A DNA stretch of 64,000 nt from Ascaris suum (GCA_013433145.1 CM024191.1:5906501-5970500); one strand, 5' to 3'; shown: positions 28,375 through 41,997, counted from the first letter of the stretch. Numbers and translations are program-made. Notes: generated by a model from the letters alone, not told the origin.

Positions 28375-28701
28375 TTGTTTTCCGTGAGTAGCGATCGTAT
28401 TTACTCTGCAGTAATGATTACGTTTGCATATAAAATTCATCGCCATTTTTATGAAAATATTTCAAATTTTTCTCGGGAAAAATTCAAGCTAAAAAGTTTT
28501 GAAAAATCCAAATCAAAGATCCCCATCTTACTAATATCTTCGTTACGAGCATATAACAAAGATAGTGAGATGAGGATTAGTGATGAAGAAATTAAACCAC
28601 CTTATGATGAAAGTATGAAACCGTTTCCTGGTAAAGGAATGGAACCATTTTGTGGTGAAGAGATCGAGTCGTTCTTTGATAAGTTAATAGAACCATTTTA
28701 A
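28375..28701 (+). CDS. ORF ending in degenerate octapeptide repeats
   Basis: An open frame of 108 codons starting at TTG; internal ATGs exist. Its last 39 codons (28585-28701) are five units of a 24-bp repeat, with register EEIKPPYD, ESMKPFPG, KGMEPFCG, EEIESFFD, KLIEPF, stop. Divergence between units is mostly compatible with keeping the (K/E)-P-F pattern in frame, and the stop falls exactly at the end of the last unit. Function is unknown; it could be the terminal exon of a nested gene. Confidence 0.3.
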   Translation: MFSVSSDRIYSAVMITFAYKIHRHFYENISNFSREKFKLKSFEKSKSKIPILLISSLRAYNKDSEMRISDEEIKPPYDESMKPFPGKGMEPFCGEEIESFFDKLIEPF

Positions 28702-29723
28702 AAATTTGAGACGTTTTCGCTCATAAAACTTAGCAAATGAATCGCAGAAACAAATTTACTTTCAAATACTCTCTGAGTTCAGAAATCATGAATTGTTAGA
28801 GAAATAGCCGTTTATTCAAATCTTCATGAGATGTTTTGATGTAAACGATATATTGTTTTTGTCGAAGGCAAGGAGATTAGATAATGAACCACAGTGGGCC
28901 AATTTTAGTTATTCCTGAAGTTGATAGCAAATGAAATATTTCAAAATATCGTTAAAGAATTCGCTGGGTTGATGCATATCACCATAAATGTCTAGCATGT
29001 TTTCGGATTAAAAACTGCAATAGTATAACATATTGTAGTGAGAATTCATGAATGTGAATATATGCATCTGTAAATTTAATTGAGTATATGCATTCTTAAA
29101 ATGCGTTTATTTCGCGCTCAGATTCTGTGAATTTGAGGAACGATATCTTTTCTTTGATGGTTGAATAGGTAGACAAATTAGGAAGAACTCTAGAATTATT
29201 TGAATGTGCAATTTAAAAAGTTGCTAAGTATAGAGACATCTTCGAGGATCTTTCTCCATTAAAAAAAAAAATTATACCACTTTAAATGAAAGTTGACATT
29301 GCTGAAATGAAGCATGACATATTGAAACGTTAGGTGACGTGTGGAAAATCTGTTAAACGGCGATGACAGTATTGCTCGATTCGTCGTGGTGGATAGGCAC
29401 CTTAATTACCAGCTTACATCCGCATTGTTGGTTGTATGTTAGGATCGGTCATTCCCTTCCGGAATGCTCCAAAATGACTGGGCGATTTTGGAAAACGTGG
29501 CGTCTACTCATGATTGTTGTTGTTTTTTCCTCACAGTTAAAGGCGTACCGATCGAATCTGATCGGCATTTTGCTTCGAAAAAAGAGCTGTAGCTTACTAG
29601 ATGGCGATCGATATCCATCACCGAAAGGTGGTATTCTTGACCTCTACTATTGATCGGAACGCACCTTAGTAGGTTTCATTTTATATTGCTGTCACAAAAA
29701 GTACAAGTTTCTAGGCACTACAG

Positions 29724-29960
29724 TCATGAAAGGTAAACCTCAGGGTCACTTGGACTGATTCCGGCCCACACATCGACCTCCTTTGCGTCGTTGTCATAGC
29801 TGTCCGAAAATATCAACCATATCGTCAGAATATTTCCGTTGTGTGAGTCTTGAAGCTTAAGGCTTTTGCAGGTTTTCAGATTCCACAGACAGACTTTATA
29901 GAGAAACGGCTCGTGGGAAAAGGGGTAAGCTCTAAGGAAGAAGTAAGGTATATCAACCAC
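29724..29960 (-). CDS. Unrecognised minus ORF, possible terminal exon
   Basis: About 78 codons, open from a TAG near 29988 and ending in TGA at 29724. It reads ...FLYKVCLWNLKTCKSLKLQD..., then SYDNDAKEVDVWAGISPSDP.... The composition is natural, with an acidic C-terminal third. An acceptor-like cacttag just precedes the frame on the minus strand. It lies in a patch with higher GC and CpG (29360-30480). No domain is recognised. Confidence 0.22.
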   Translation of the reverse strand: MVDIPYFFLRAYPFSHEPFLYKVCLWNLKTCKSLKLQDSHNGNILTIWLIFSDSYDNDAKEVDVWAGISPSDPEVYLS

Positions 29961-31668
29961 TTTCTCCAGATGAAGTATTTGTGAGCGCTAAGTGCTTAAG
30001 GCCTCAGTGTCCGCGCATATGCTCAAGACGTGCATACATTTTCCAATGTATTTGGTGGGCGTTTCCCTACGTATCGAGTTTTGTCACTCGAAATTTTTTT
30101 CACTCGCGATGTGACTGCAAATCTTTGGCGCCATCAGTGCTTAAAAGAGCTTGTTGTGCTTTCCAAAAATAGCTAATATGATGCACAAGCAAGGAAGTAT
30201 GCTTTATCGGACGCGAAATCAGCTCGTCGAAAACATCACTAGCAATACGATTATTTACAGAGGTACGATTGTATTGCTAAGATGTGCATAGATAAACGAA
30301 ACGACGAGCCTATCGTTGCGGCATTGCTATGTGAAAGCATCATAGCGATCGTCACATATTGGGGGTACTCATAAACGATACGCGAATTGTCGTTTAGTTA
30401 CGTCGTGTGATGGGTTCGTTCGATCGGAGTACAGATCGTCGTTGTCGCTCACTGAGGGCACATTGCATTTTACGAGCTTTTATGTACACGTTACATTGTA
30501 CATCCTTGCACTAGATATTCCATAGAAATGTATACACATTATTTCTGCACAAAGACATTATTACAATCCTCGTATCGTTTCAGTTGCATTCCATCTTAAA
30601 AGAGTTCACCGATTGATGTGAGATTATGTCACTATTCGTTTTTGAGTGAAGCATTGAAGTCTTCTTGTTTCACTCAAAATTCAAGTTCTAATAAGCATAT
30701 GTGCAACTTCTAGTAAATTTTTAATTAATTTTAACATAGCGCCTCAATATATGAAAATAAACTTACATTTAAAAGAATGAAGTCACATCTGCTCATTCTT
30801 CTCGCTCAAAATTTGTTGAACGAGAAGTATCTTTCAGTGGTTCTATTTCAAGAAAATAATAGAGGTTAAGATAAGGCGAATCTAATTGTTATGAACTGTT
30901 TGGAAATTTTTCCTGATGGCTTGCAATTCCATTCTCATGCATAAAAGCGTACTTCGACATATTTTGAATTAAACAGCGTCCAACTTTAGCAGCCGGATAT
31001 CGAAATAGTAAGTTTTGGTGGCCAACACTCAACCAATAGCAAAACAGGCTAAAAAAAAATGCATGATGAAGAACGTAACACTTGCAGAGTAATTCGTCTC
31101 AACAAGAATGAGATAACCGTTAATGTAAATGTTATTACATATAAATGAAGGTATTTTTAATCGAATAGAACTATGATTGAATTGTTGTCCAAGCGCTTCC
31201 AAGCGAACGCATCATGAGTGTAAGCAAAGCGGCGGAAGTGTGGGAATTTAACGCGAAGCAAGGCAAACAAATGATAGTGCAGCTGCGATAGTGCGTGTGC
31301 CCTGTCCCTTTGCAGCACAATGCTCTTTGTGTGAAATAAGTGACAGGAAGTGTAGTTCATTTGGTAAAATATACCTGCACGAATGCCTTACCCACTCTTA
31401 GAGTATGAGTTATTTTACGTTAGAACAAATCAAGCAAAACCATTCGTTTAGAGAGGGAAGTGAACGAGCGATACGTAGTGATGCTGGCTGCTAATCGCTC
31501 GTTTTTTTTTTGTTTGAGTGTTGCGCTATGCAAAAGCATAGAGGAGGCGTGCATCGCACGAAAGAAACACAAATGGAAAACGCCTGACTGTAAGCAGCGC
31601 TCCATGAGAGGGCACCATCTATATGTACCCATTCGATGTAGTGGCGTTTTGCGGAAGCATACCATTCG

Positions 31669-31879
31669 ATGGAGGAGCGCCTTCAACTTCATAAGACCGT
31701 CAGTTCTTCATCTTCATCTCTATCCTCATCACCTTACCCTATGAGCACTCAACACGAATCTCGACATCGTGCTTCCGTTCAGCTACTGCATTCCGTTGGC
31801 GAAGAGCAACAGTCGTCGATAAGCTTTCTTCACGGTCGACGGGACAAACTATCAAGTGGCTTAAGTCATCTGAACTTGT
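31669..31879 (+). CDS. vab-10: Spectraplakin alternative first exon B (candidate)
   Basis: The ATG ORF encodes MEERLQLHKTV, a Ser-rich stretch (SSSSSSLSSSPYP), then STQHESRHRASVQLLHSVGE... and SSGLSHLNL. It ends at a perfect consensus donor, AACTTGT|gtaagt, in phase 1 after 211 nt. The shared exon at 35062 accepts phase 1; the junction codon would be TAT (Tyr) instead of GAT (Asp), giving [14 protein letters not shown]. The 5' neighbourhood (31150-31668) is CpG-richer than the surrounding intron, as expected for a promoter. The N-terminus shows no domain, in line with variable spectraplakin heads. It may instead splice to an unseen exon or belong to another gene. Confidence 0.5.
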
Positions 31880-32159
31880 GTAAGTTGCAGTCAATAACCG
31901 CTCTCAGCATAAATAGGCTGGTTGCTAATGGCTTACTTAATCAAGCGCGTTGCATGATTCTCGTTTTTATAGGTTCTATTCATCGGCGCTACTGGTGATC
32001 CTTTCGAACTGCACTAACAACAAAAATAGGCAAAGATTTATTTCGTTGTACAGCCACCATCACCAATGGTTAAATTGAGCTTACATTACCAGTGCTTTTA
32101 TTGTTAGCTTTATCTAGCCAAGTTGAGGTTGTTGAGGTGCACTTAATGCAAATTTGGCA

Positions 32160-32521
32160 GTGATCATCGCCGGAGTGACCCGAGCAATGGTGCCTCACCG
32201 GCAGCTTGCTCACCTGTGCGGGCTGTTTTGCCTAGATCCTCGACATGTCTCTGTTTCTCTGCTCGGAAACGCAAAGGCGACCAGCCTATGACGGCCACAA
32301 TCGCTCTTCTCTCAATATAGCGCGCTGTCGCGCAACGCGCCACTACTACCGGCACGTTGGTTCGGAGAGCAACACGGCGGCTATCTTGTTGCATCCATCC
32401 GTCCATCGCTCATTGTCGCAGAACGTTGTCTAGCTGACGGGGCTGTATGCCCCCCATGTTTCTGGACTGGTCACATTTCTGAGCACACGGGTAGAAGTTG
32501 AGGCCACTCTAAGCGGCGTCC
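32160..32521 (+). promoter_or_regulatory. CpG-rich promoter / 5' UTR region for first exon C
   Basis: About 360 bp with many CG dinucleotides (gcgcgctgtcgcgcaacgcg, for example) inside AT-rich intron, directly upstream of the ATG at 32522. An in-frame TAA lies 9 bp before the ATG, so translation does not continue upstream. No clear TATA box. Promoter role is inferred from composition and position. Confidence 0.4.
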
Positions 32522-32651
32522 ATGTCCACCTCGTCGGCACCCTTTTCGCCACAGGGCTATTCCTCGGACGTCTCCTCGGATTACTACTACACTGAGGCAG
32601 CTGAGAACGAATGTTTAGAACATTACGAAATCAACCTTGAAAAGCATAAAG
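32522..32651 (+). CDS. vab-10: Spectraplakin alternative first exon C
   Basis: 43 codons plus one base: MSTSSAPFSPQGYSSDVSSD, YYYTEAAENE, CLEHYEINLEKHK. The donor AAAG|gtaact leaves phase 1 with a G, so splicing across 2410 bp to the acceptor ttgcag at 35061 gives [15 protein letters not shown]. The ATG is fixed by a TAA three codons upstream. The head is Ser/Tyr-rich then acidic, plausible as a regulatory tail in front of the actin-binding domain. It is the first-exon candidate nearest to the shared exon and, with exon A, the best supported. Confidence 0.65.
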
Positions 32652-33365
32652 GTAACTTTGATTAGTTCCTTCTGCGAGTTGAGCTCAGGTGACGTTCACC
32701 TGCCGAATGTGTATTGCTAGTGAGTTATATCCAAATGACGAGCTTATCATGAGTTCATCGGCGTGTTGGTTCTTCCTTTCGGCGACTGTTGCTTTTCTGT
32801 GCATTCCGCCCTCTAACATTTACGCACATAAACCTTATCGTATGGTGGTTTATCGTTCGGGTTTGGACCATGTGAACGTGTCATAAAGTGAACGAAATCC
32901 TTATTTTTTTCTTTATCGTAACGTCCGCAGCTCTATATGGAAGCAATTGAGCGGCAGCGCCGTAAACGTTCAGGTTTATATATTCAGATTTGCTTGCCGT
33001 TGAGGCATTCATTTAAGCACTAGAGCTCATTTTGTGAAGTTTTGTTTAAGCACATATATTAAAGCATATAAATTCGAATATATGATGTGTATATACCTGC
33101 TAGCTGTATATTTCTTACACACATATGTGGGTATATGTGGTCCTGTATGTATTTACACGTACATATGCAGTGAAATGCTATTTAATTATCTAATTTCGTC
33201 AATGATTTCTGCCTCATTTTTTATAGAATAAATTATAATGTTTTGTAAGATTAGAAACGCAAGAAGTGAATTAATATTAACTATTCCACTATCGCAACTA
33301 ATTTTTTATTTCACACAAGAAATTATCTTTGAGAAATTTTCCTTTAATTTCCATTTTCTTTTTTA

Positions 33366-33368
<3 letters not shown>

Positions 33369-33458
<90 letters not shown>
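33369..33458. repeat. (AT)45 microsatellite
   Basis: Uninterrupted 90-bp AT array in the intron after first exon C. Confidence 0.97.
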
Positions 33459-33461
<3 letters not shown>

Positions 33462-35061
33462 ATTCGTCTATTATGAAATCGGGCGTTGCGTTTGCATAAA
33501 TATTTATTTAATCATCTCCTTCGTCATGCATACGTGTGCTTCGAACATCCTCTGCTCTTCCATTTGTTCAAAAATTTTGCTGAACTATTAGATTATTTCG
33601 ACAAATAGTTTAATTATTGAATTTTAGGAGAGATGTTCTTGTGTTGAAGTTATGTCTTATACATTTAATTTGCATCACAAATATTTGAGTTTATTATGCA
33701 TATTTCCTTTTAAATCGATTTTTTAACGTTTTTTATTTTTTCTGAATGTATGCAATCAATGAAAAATTCAACTAATATTGCCATTGTAGAATCTCGGTGA
33801 AATATATTCATCGAACGGTCTTGAAAAGAAAAGTTTTTTTTTTTTTGAAGTTATTCTGGTCAAGGTTAAGATTTTATGCCGGATTCAAATATCGTCATAA
33901 TTTCCAACAAAACTGTAAACGATTTTTCGAAAGTATGATAAACTGTAGATCAATTTGATACATATGTCATGGTCATGTGATGTTTAGGTGCATATTTTTT
34001 CAATGTTAATACATCGTTCTTTACACGTTTTATTTCGTATTCTACCACTCCCATTTTTGAACGCCGTCTGCTTGATCCATTTGAATGCATTTAAACGATG
34101 CACTTTCACTTTTTTTCCTCCCCATTCGAAATAACAAACAAGATAATATAGCGCGTAAAATACCCGCTCCGATCAATTTCATCCGGAAACACCCGAAATC
34201 CGGAAATAAAACCGGAAACTAAGGGATGAATTTTCCTTTTATTGCGTCGTTTCAAATGATTTCTTTCGCAAAATATTTCGTCGCCTAAAGCTTCCCCAAA
34301 CAAACAAAAAGTTTTTCCTTTAAATCATTTGCTTACGAGGTTGATGTTTTTAACGATCTCTTTTTTGCTTCATCGTCTGATTCTTTCGCTTCGTTTACTG
34401 TTGTCTAATCCATGGTGCTAACTATTTGTCGGCCGTTTGGATTAGCTGCCGAGGCGAGTATTGTGGAGTTCCGCTTGAATGACAAACAGCTGAATTGTAG
34501 ACGATAGGGATATGCCTAGCAGAAGAGACAAGTCATGTGAAAAAGAAAGAGAGATGTGTGTGAAATGTTAAATTGCGTTTTTTTTTTTTGCTAAATGTAC
34601 ATGCAACAGCTAATGGGAATATGCAGTGAGGAGAAGACAGACGAAAATGATGTCCAACATATTTCATCATAGTGGGGAAGTGGAAAGTTTGTTGCATTTT
34701 CATAACGAGTGCCGCTTAGTTAAGACTGAATGAGAGTCGATGAATACCATTGTGCATTTTGGCAATTGTTTGTGCTCATTACAGCCAGTCGTTTTGAAAT
34801 ATTTGCATTTTGCATTCTCAGTTGCTTGCATTTCTTTCTGCCGACGATGAATAAATCGTTGAAATTCGTCAATAATTTGATGGAAATGCAAAAATATTCT
34901 TTCCGATTTTTATGCAAGCATGATTAATCGATACTCTTTTCATTTATAAACTATGGATTTTTTGCAAATATTGAATTTTATTGGCACACAAAAAAAGAAA
35001 TTTTTTTTTGATGGAATTAAAAACATCGATTAAATATTCAACGGTATTTTGTTATTTGCAG

Positions 35062-35123
35062 ATGAGCGGGATGCGATTCAGAAGAAAACGTTTACGAAAT
35101 GGGTCAACAAGCATCTTGGCAAG
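35062..35123 (+). CDS. vab-10: Spectraplakin shared exon, start of CH1 domain
   Basis: The acceptor tatttgcag ends at 35061 and the donor GGCAAG|gtgagc begins at 35124. With a G from the preceding exon it reads [21 protein letters not shown], the hallmark opening of the first calponin-homology domain in MACF1, dystonin, Short stop and VAB-10. CH1 binds F-actin. The exon is 62 nt, entering in phase 1 and leaving in phase 0. All candidate first exons converge here. The next coding exon is 26.46 kb away at 61584. Family assignment is very secure. Confidence 0.95.
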
Positions 35124-38100
35124 GTGAGCGCCTGATAATGAATTTCTTTAGGCTTGCCGATAGCATCGCCGTCTATGTTTGAATTGTTTGGCTACATGAG
35201 AAACGTTGACGTCGATCGAAGCACTTTTGTTTCAGTGTCCTTGAAAATTGCGTTACTCGCTTATCGGTTAATTTGCATCGAGAAGACGCTTAGTAGGCGC
35301 ACAAGATTTTCACGATTTTGAAGTTTTCATCGAAATTCCTATTCGATATCGAAAATTCGCTCAAGAAAACTTTGCTAGTATGTCGAAATAGCATTCTCTA
35401 TTTCACACTTATTTCGACCAGTGATTTAATTGTTGATTTGTTGTTGTGTGATGTTTTATTTTCTATGTTTATCTGGATTTATTGCGTTCAGCTTATCTTT
35501 TCAACGCAACGTTAATTGATATTTGTTAAATGCTGCGAAGTATGCGAATATTTAGAATGCTATCATTGCTGCCACTATGAGTACTCATTTTTCTTTCTCC
35601 TCTCTCATTCCCACTTTCTACTCTCCTCCTCCCTCCCCCACCCCCTTCATCTCCTGTCTTCCCACATTTCCTGCAAAATAGTGCCATTTTTCTCGTTTAT
35701 AGCAGCATTGCAATCAGCGCTACCGAATGAGTCATTTGCTTGGTGCAGAGCGATTCTTACATTAGCCTGTCAGCTTAGGCACGAAGCGCTCTTTCATCCT
35801 ACGAAGAAATTGTGCGGCGAATGACGCATATTATGAAATCAACGAATAGAATCATATCTGTCTTATGCGCAAAGGCTGCTGTTTTATATAGAAACATCTT
35901 CAAGACGTACTCTCAAAAGCCCTTTCGATGTTGAATTTAATGAGGCATTTTTTTGCCAGTTGATTTTCACGTTTTTCACCATTTCGATGAATCTATTTGC
36001 AACGATGTAAAAAAGTGCGATCTAACTTCCTTTTCAAAGAAACGATCTTCTTTTGAATAGGCAGTGTGAAATCTTTGACGCTAATTTAAGCGAATCGGAA
36101 ATCGCCACAAATTCAATGCTGAAATTTGCCGACTCTGATAAATCGAACGCTTCATTTACCACTAGCGATTGCTCGTTTATGATGATTTGCTGTGAAATTT
36201 GCATTGCTACGCTCAAAGTTCTCTTCCTCATCCTTCCCAAAGTTTGTCCCATATTGCTTTTTTCTCTATCATTATTAAAATAATATTGCGTTCATCGCTT
36301 ATTCATTCACTCCTAACAATGAGTACATTAATGTTTTATTCATTCTTTTTTCATTCTCACATAGAAATAAATTTATCATGCTTTTATTCCTTATATTGCC
36401 ATCCTCAGTCTTCAGTGAATGAATGTCTTGTTCATTCCTTACGCCTTTATCCCCAACCGTGAGTACGTTACTGCATATTACTGCATATATTCTTTACTTT
36501 TACTTTTTCATTCCCACGCGGAAGTATATTAACATTGCGGTAACCTTCGTCCCTTCATTCTCTTCTGTGAATAAATCACTATTGAATCGATTCCTTGTTC
36601 CTTCATTTCCAACCTTAACGTTGTGCGATTTTGCTATTTATATTTGATTTATTTGCCGAAACTTTTCTCACATAAAGCTGGCCATTATTTTGGTACTTGT
36701 TCAATTGTTTTGCCCACCACGTGTGCGAAGGTCACCTTTGCAACGCATAGCCATTCATTTACCTTTGCCACCTGTATGACCTACACTGCTACGCCTGTGC
36801 AATGAACATCTTCAATCCGCATACTGCGCTTATTAATATGTTTTCACGCAATTGGAATGCAAAAGAAGAAGATGCGCAGCGCTAATTTTAAAATTTTACA
36901 ATATAAAAAAATTGTCATGTTTTGTTATACTTTTCTTTGAAGCGATTTTTAACCTCTCATTGATTTATTATTTACGACTTGCATTAATGCAGCTTTTCTG
37001 TTGCAAAAAAAAAAATTCAGCCTTTCTTAAAATAATCTTCATTTGAAAATATTCGCGGCAATTTTCTTATCAACTACCGATTTATTCGATTTTCGTATAG
37101 TTACAACATTTCCGGGAGAAGGTTATTGCGTCGAGTGCACACGAAACGATGACGACCCACTTTTCTATGAATATGTTGTCTTGAGAAGATTAAGTCGCAA
37201 ACGTTGATACAACTCCTTGTGAATTGAATTCGCAACCATAGTCTTTTCTTAACTTCAATTTGTGGAATCTTTCTACACATTCAATCGTATTCGAAATATA
37301 TTCCATTGAAGTATAATTCTTTCACACCTTTCTTAGGCAAAATATTTGAAAATGGGGCCGTATTATTGCTATAAAAGAATTACTTGAGGGATTTCGATAA
37401 ATTCGTCCTTGGCATATCGGCGATCAGCCGTTAATCCATACCCTTTAAACCAGCATTTTGTTTCGGCGGTCTTCACCGATTCACTTTCACATTCACAATC
37501 TACGACAGAAAGCCATAAACATTCTTCGCATACTATTGAATGATACTATTGAGCGTTGAATTTTTACCGGTTGGAGATCTTATTCATCAAAAAGTTTCTA
37601 ATACAAAAGTGCACATACAAAAATTCACAAACAAGCAAAAATACTAGAATGCTTTTCAATGATCTGAGAATATGATTGATGAACTAGGTTATTGTTGTGT
37701 TCAAAGTGATTCGGTTGATTGTTGAATTTTCATAGAATTGTGGTGATATTAGCGCAAAAATAACAACTTCACATTTTCTAAATTTGTTGAAGTTACAAAA
37801 TCGCCGAAAATACTTTTCGTAATGTTTCTGTAATCATGGAATACTATTGAAGTTCTTATTGTAGTGTTAATCCTGGAATCCTGGAATATGATAATGTTAG
37901 TGTTCAGTTGTTCGATTTAGTTTATAGAAGGGTTCAGTTTTTTTCTTTTTTGTGATTTTTCATCTAAGAAGTCGTCAAAGAATATTGATAGCCATCACTT
38001 CGCTTTTGCATTTGCAGCACATCACTATTCTTCAATCACCTAAAATTAATTTTAGTATATTTTTGCTAATTTGAATTGCGAAGCATTTCGTTTAAATATT

Positions 38101-39140
38101 GTATTGCTACGTCTATTTGCATAATATCTGTCTATTCATCTGATTTTATCGGTAGTTTCAACAAGGTAACATTATAGCCAAAGGTGTGATTACGATCCCG
38201 TTAGGTGGACTCGGCACCTTATGATGATTTCTTATATTAATACGCAAATTAATCCAACAACTGCGCTAAAGAATCTAATCGATTTAAAATTGCTCAAAAA
38301 TCTACATATATTTTGTATATAAATTTCATATGCAAGCGATTGGATCAGCTAAAAAGAATGAATGCACTTCATGCATATTTCGTAATTTCTTAGCGGTATA
38401 TGAAATTGGTTTGCCTCTGTTGGGCGCCGAATGATATGAACACATTAATCGTACCAATTCATCTGGCACACTATCTAACTTTTTTCGTGTATCATGTAAT
38501 GGCTGGGATTTTTATTGAGCTGTCATAATGACTTCCTGTATTTTGTATGCGTCAATTCATGATACATTCCAAATTGATTATTATTAACTCCATTTTCTTT
38601 TTTTTTTTTTTTTGCCGCTTCATTTAGCCGTGTCTGGCAATTAAAGGGAGATGAAACTTGCGATGCGCTTTTGTAAGTTTGCTTCTGCACCGCGCCCTAT
38701 GGAAATGTGGAAAAAGTTTGGTAGTTACAGTCCAGAAACCAACTGAAACTTGAGATACGATATTGGCTGCGTATAGTCCACACGGTTGGCCGACTTCCCA
38801 TTCCGCCTTTGACGCGCTTCTGCACTTGTTATATTTCGCTCCACTTATTATGTTCAGTTATGGCTTGAGGTCGATAAATTTGCCATGGGATGATCAGACC
38901 TTCACATCCTCTAAACCGGATCCATTTTTCGCTCATATTTCACGCATATCTCCGACGTTATAAGTACGATTATTGATTGCCGGTGTTTCTCATTTGTGTT
39001 GTTTTGTTTGTTTACTTTTTTTTTCGTCAGTGGAAGTATGATAGTGAAGCGTGATAAAGGCTCAATATGAATGCACGTCGATCCGCGTTCGCGTAACTTT
39101 GAGGAGGGTAAACAGCACATTTGAAAAGAATTGCATCTAG

Positions 39141-39141
<1 letters not shown>

Positions 39142-39234
<93 letters not shown>
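39142..39234. repeat. (TA)n microsatellite, 93 bp
   Basis: Uninterrupted TA array in the giant intron. Confidence 0.97.
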
Positions 39235-39237
<3 letters not shown>

Positions 39238-41997
39238 GCTATCACTGGAAAAAAGACGAATTTAGTAATGTGAGAAGTGGTATGAGGCGCACATATTAGC
39301 ATCGAACAATAATATTTCCAGCTTTTTTTTGATGCGACAATTGTTCAATAAATGTGAATTTTTGTTTTGTTTTTTGCGCTCTATTGAACATTATTTTTCT
39401 TCCACTTCGACTACTTTTTTATAGAGAATCTTGTGAATAGAACGTTTTTTTTCTTTCCAAAGCATAATATTTTTTCGCTTGCAGGAGTTTTTTTTCTTGA
39501 TATTTTAAAATAGGATATTGTGATGTGGATATTTGAAGAAGACTTGCATTCAAATATTTCAGATTCGATCTAAAATATGGAATATATCGCATGCATCCCT
39601 CTTATTATAGAACATATTTTTCGGGATATGTTGCGTTCGCATTCTCCATACGTTTTACGATCCATACTTAAAATACCATAAAGTCGAACTAATCGATTTT
39701 GATCAACTTTGAGTTGCTTGAGTCGTTTTTCCATAGGCAATAAAAACTCGTAACTTTGTTTTGCATTGTTTTCCTTAAAAATGGCATGTTAGAAGGTAGT
39801 TGCATAGCCAATCTAATCGTTCATCGCTAGCCTGGCGAATTTTCCTTTGAATTCGGAGCTTTCATTTGAAGTGTTGAAAACGGCTTTTTTGTGGATTTAT
39901 GGAGAGGTTTGTACTAGTCATCACAGAATTAACGTTTTTGAGGTAGGTTAAGCAGTGCTGTTTTGGAAAGAACCACGCACAATAAATCTGTTTTGATTGA
40001 TACAGCATATTGGCGTAGTGATATTGATATCGCATTTCCACATTATTTCGATGCCTCTCGCTTTCAGTGGCTGGGTAGGTATCCAAACAAAAATAGGAAT
40101 GTGTTGAATATAAATTTTTAAAGCATATGCATCGGCCATTGGCGCGGGTGATCTCTTCTATTGCCACCTTCCCCTCTTGCCAACTGTTACTTGGTCTTAC
40201 CGGTTGCCTATATCAAAGCAGTTCGAGATGTTATCTCAGATAGAGTTTTTTTTTCTTCATGTTTTTGAGAACGTTCGCTCTATAAATGCAACGACGAATA
40301 AAGTTTCCAAAAGAAATACCTACATTGTAGACTAATGCAGTTAGGCGCAAGTTACTGCAGAAAATGCAGAAAATGCAGTTAGGCTGAAGTTACTGCAGAA
40401 ATATGTACCAAATTATATCTCTCCGTCTTGATGTACGCGTTGAGTCTGCAGTTGTTCGATAGAGCTTTCTATCGGGCCACTTGCATTGAGCGATACAAAA
40501 CTGATAAAATCGTGTACCACACGCGAATCATTTTTTTTTAAAATTTCTTCTTATCCACTTATCCAAGCGTCAACGATACCATTTTATTCCAATGGGTACA
40601 TCATTGTTGGCTATGATTAATGTCTATGCCTCTTTAATTTGAAAATTCAGCTTTGATGATGCTTGTTATATCTTTGTGTTGTGTCTATATGTCGTGTCGT
40701 GTCTGTCTGTATCTCTGTGGAACACCAAAAATTTTACTATTATTTCGGTATTACAATGCAAAAATAAATCTGATTTAATGATTTGCTTTGAATGCTCCCC
40801 TTAATATTTGTGATTTGGACGTTATCTTGATACGGAGTTTTCTTGCTCTCTTAAAGATCCAATTAATAGAACAATTTTCTTTCTTCAGGTGTTTTTTCTT
40901 TCCTCTGCACATCGTTTCATATAATTTTCTTCTTCTACGCAGAACATATACTAGAATATCATGGATTAATCTGTCACTAAAACTTTTACGATAATCAGCA
41001 TTTTAGTTTCCTATAGTGCATATCAATCGGTGTTTTTTTTTTATTTCCTCAGGTAGTCGGTGAACAATGGGTAATCGTTTGTGAATTAAAGTGGGCACTT
41101 TCCTTGGCATTTACCATCTAACGCTTTTAATGGTCAATTTTATTGCAAAAAGCCATAAAAGTTCCTGACACTTCCTCAGGATCAATGCAGCCCACTCCAA
41201 TATAAGAAACATGCGCATGCATGTGCGTACGTACATATGCATATGTGCACCCAACCGTCTCTGTGTTTGTGCGTATGTGTGTGTTTGCGACGTGCAGAAA
41301 ACGGAGGAATTTTAGCGCTAGGTGACTAATTTCATATGCTGTTTGTTGTTTTTCGTTGTTTCTGACTGATTCACCCCTCTGTTGGCGTTTTTTGAATATT
41401 GCATATTGATAACATTTATGCATGAATTTTTCCACGTTACAATGCATCGTTATTTTTAAACAACGATTCTTCATATCTATTTAGAGAAATTTTGTGAAAT
41501 TGACGACTTATGCCATATATGTTTGCCGTTCGATGATTCATATATGCAATGCGAACGTTTTATAAATTCTCTTTCGTTGATTTATCGCTTGATATATTTC
41601 TCTCTTCATTTTCTTTAAGTGGAAATTTTGGGGTTGTTATAATAATACCAAAAAAACTTTCATATATTGCCATCCCCACCCTACTATGAAATCCTTTCGA
41701 ATGAATTTCCTGAAACCTTCACTAGGCTGTAGAGAATTTCCCATTACGAGGTGAACGCTTTGTTAGTAAATAATTATAAGAAGAAGTTGATGCAATATGG
41801 GTAATATTTGCGAATGGGATGCAGTTCCTTATTGAGCTATCCCTATTCGAAGAGTATCGGTGCCGCGCTAACCGAAAGACAAATCTCATTCATAGCCGAT
41901 ATTTACTCAATCAACGCGTTGATGCTCGATTCACGTTGACTCTAAAAAAGAGTTTCGCACAACAACCATTGCCTAATGCCTAACTTTCATCATCACA

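Noticed and set aside
34412..34507. Short ATG ORF (MVLTICRPFGLAAEA...) with a phase-1 GT (gcga|gtattg) as another first exon
   Set aside because: Donor is weak, the ORF very short and there is no promoter-like context; not strong enough to list.
38180..38225. GC-containing segment ccgttaggtggactcggcacc considered as a tRNA remnant
   Set aside because: No A/B boxes in the right spacing and no acceptor stem or anticodon arm.
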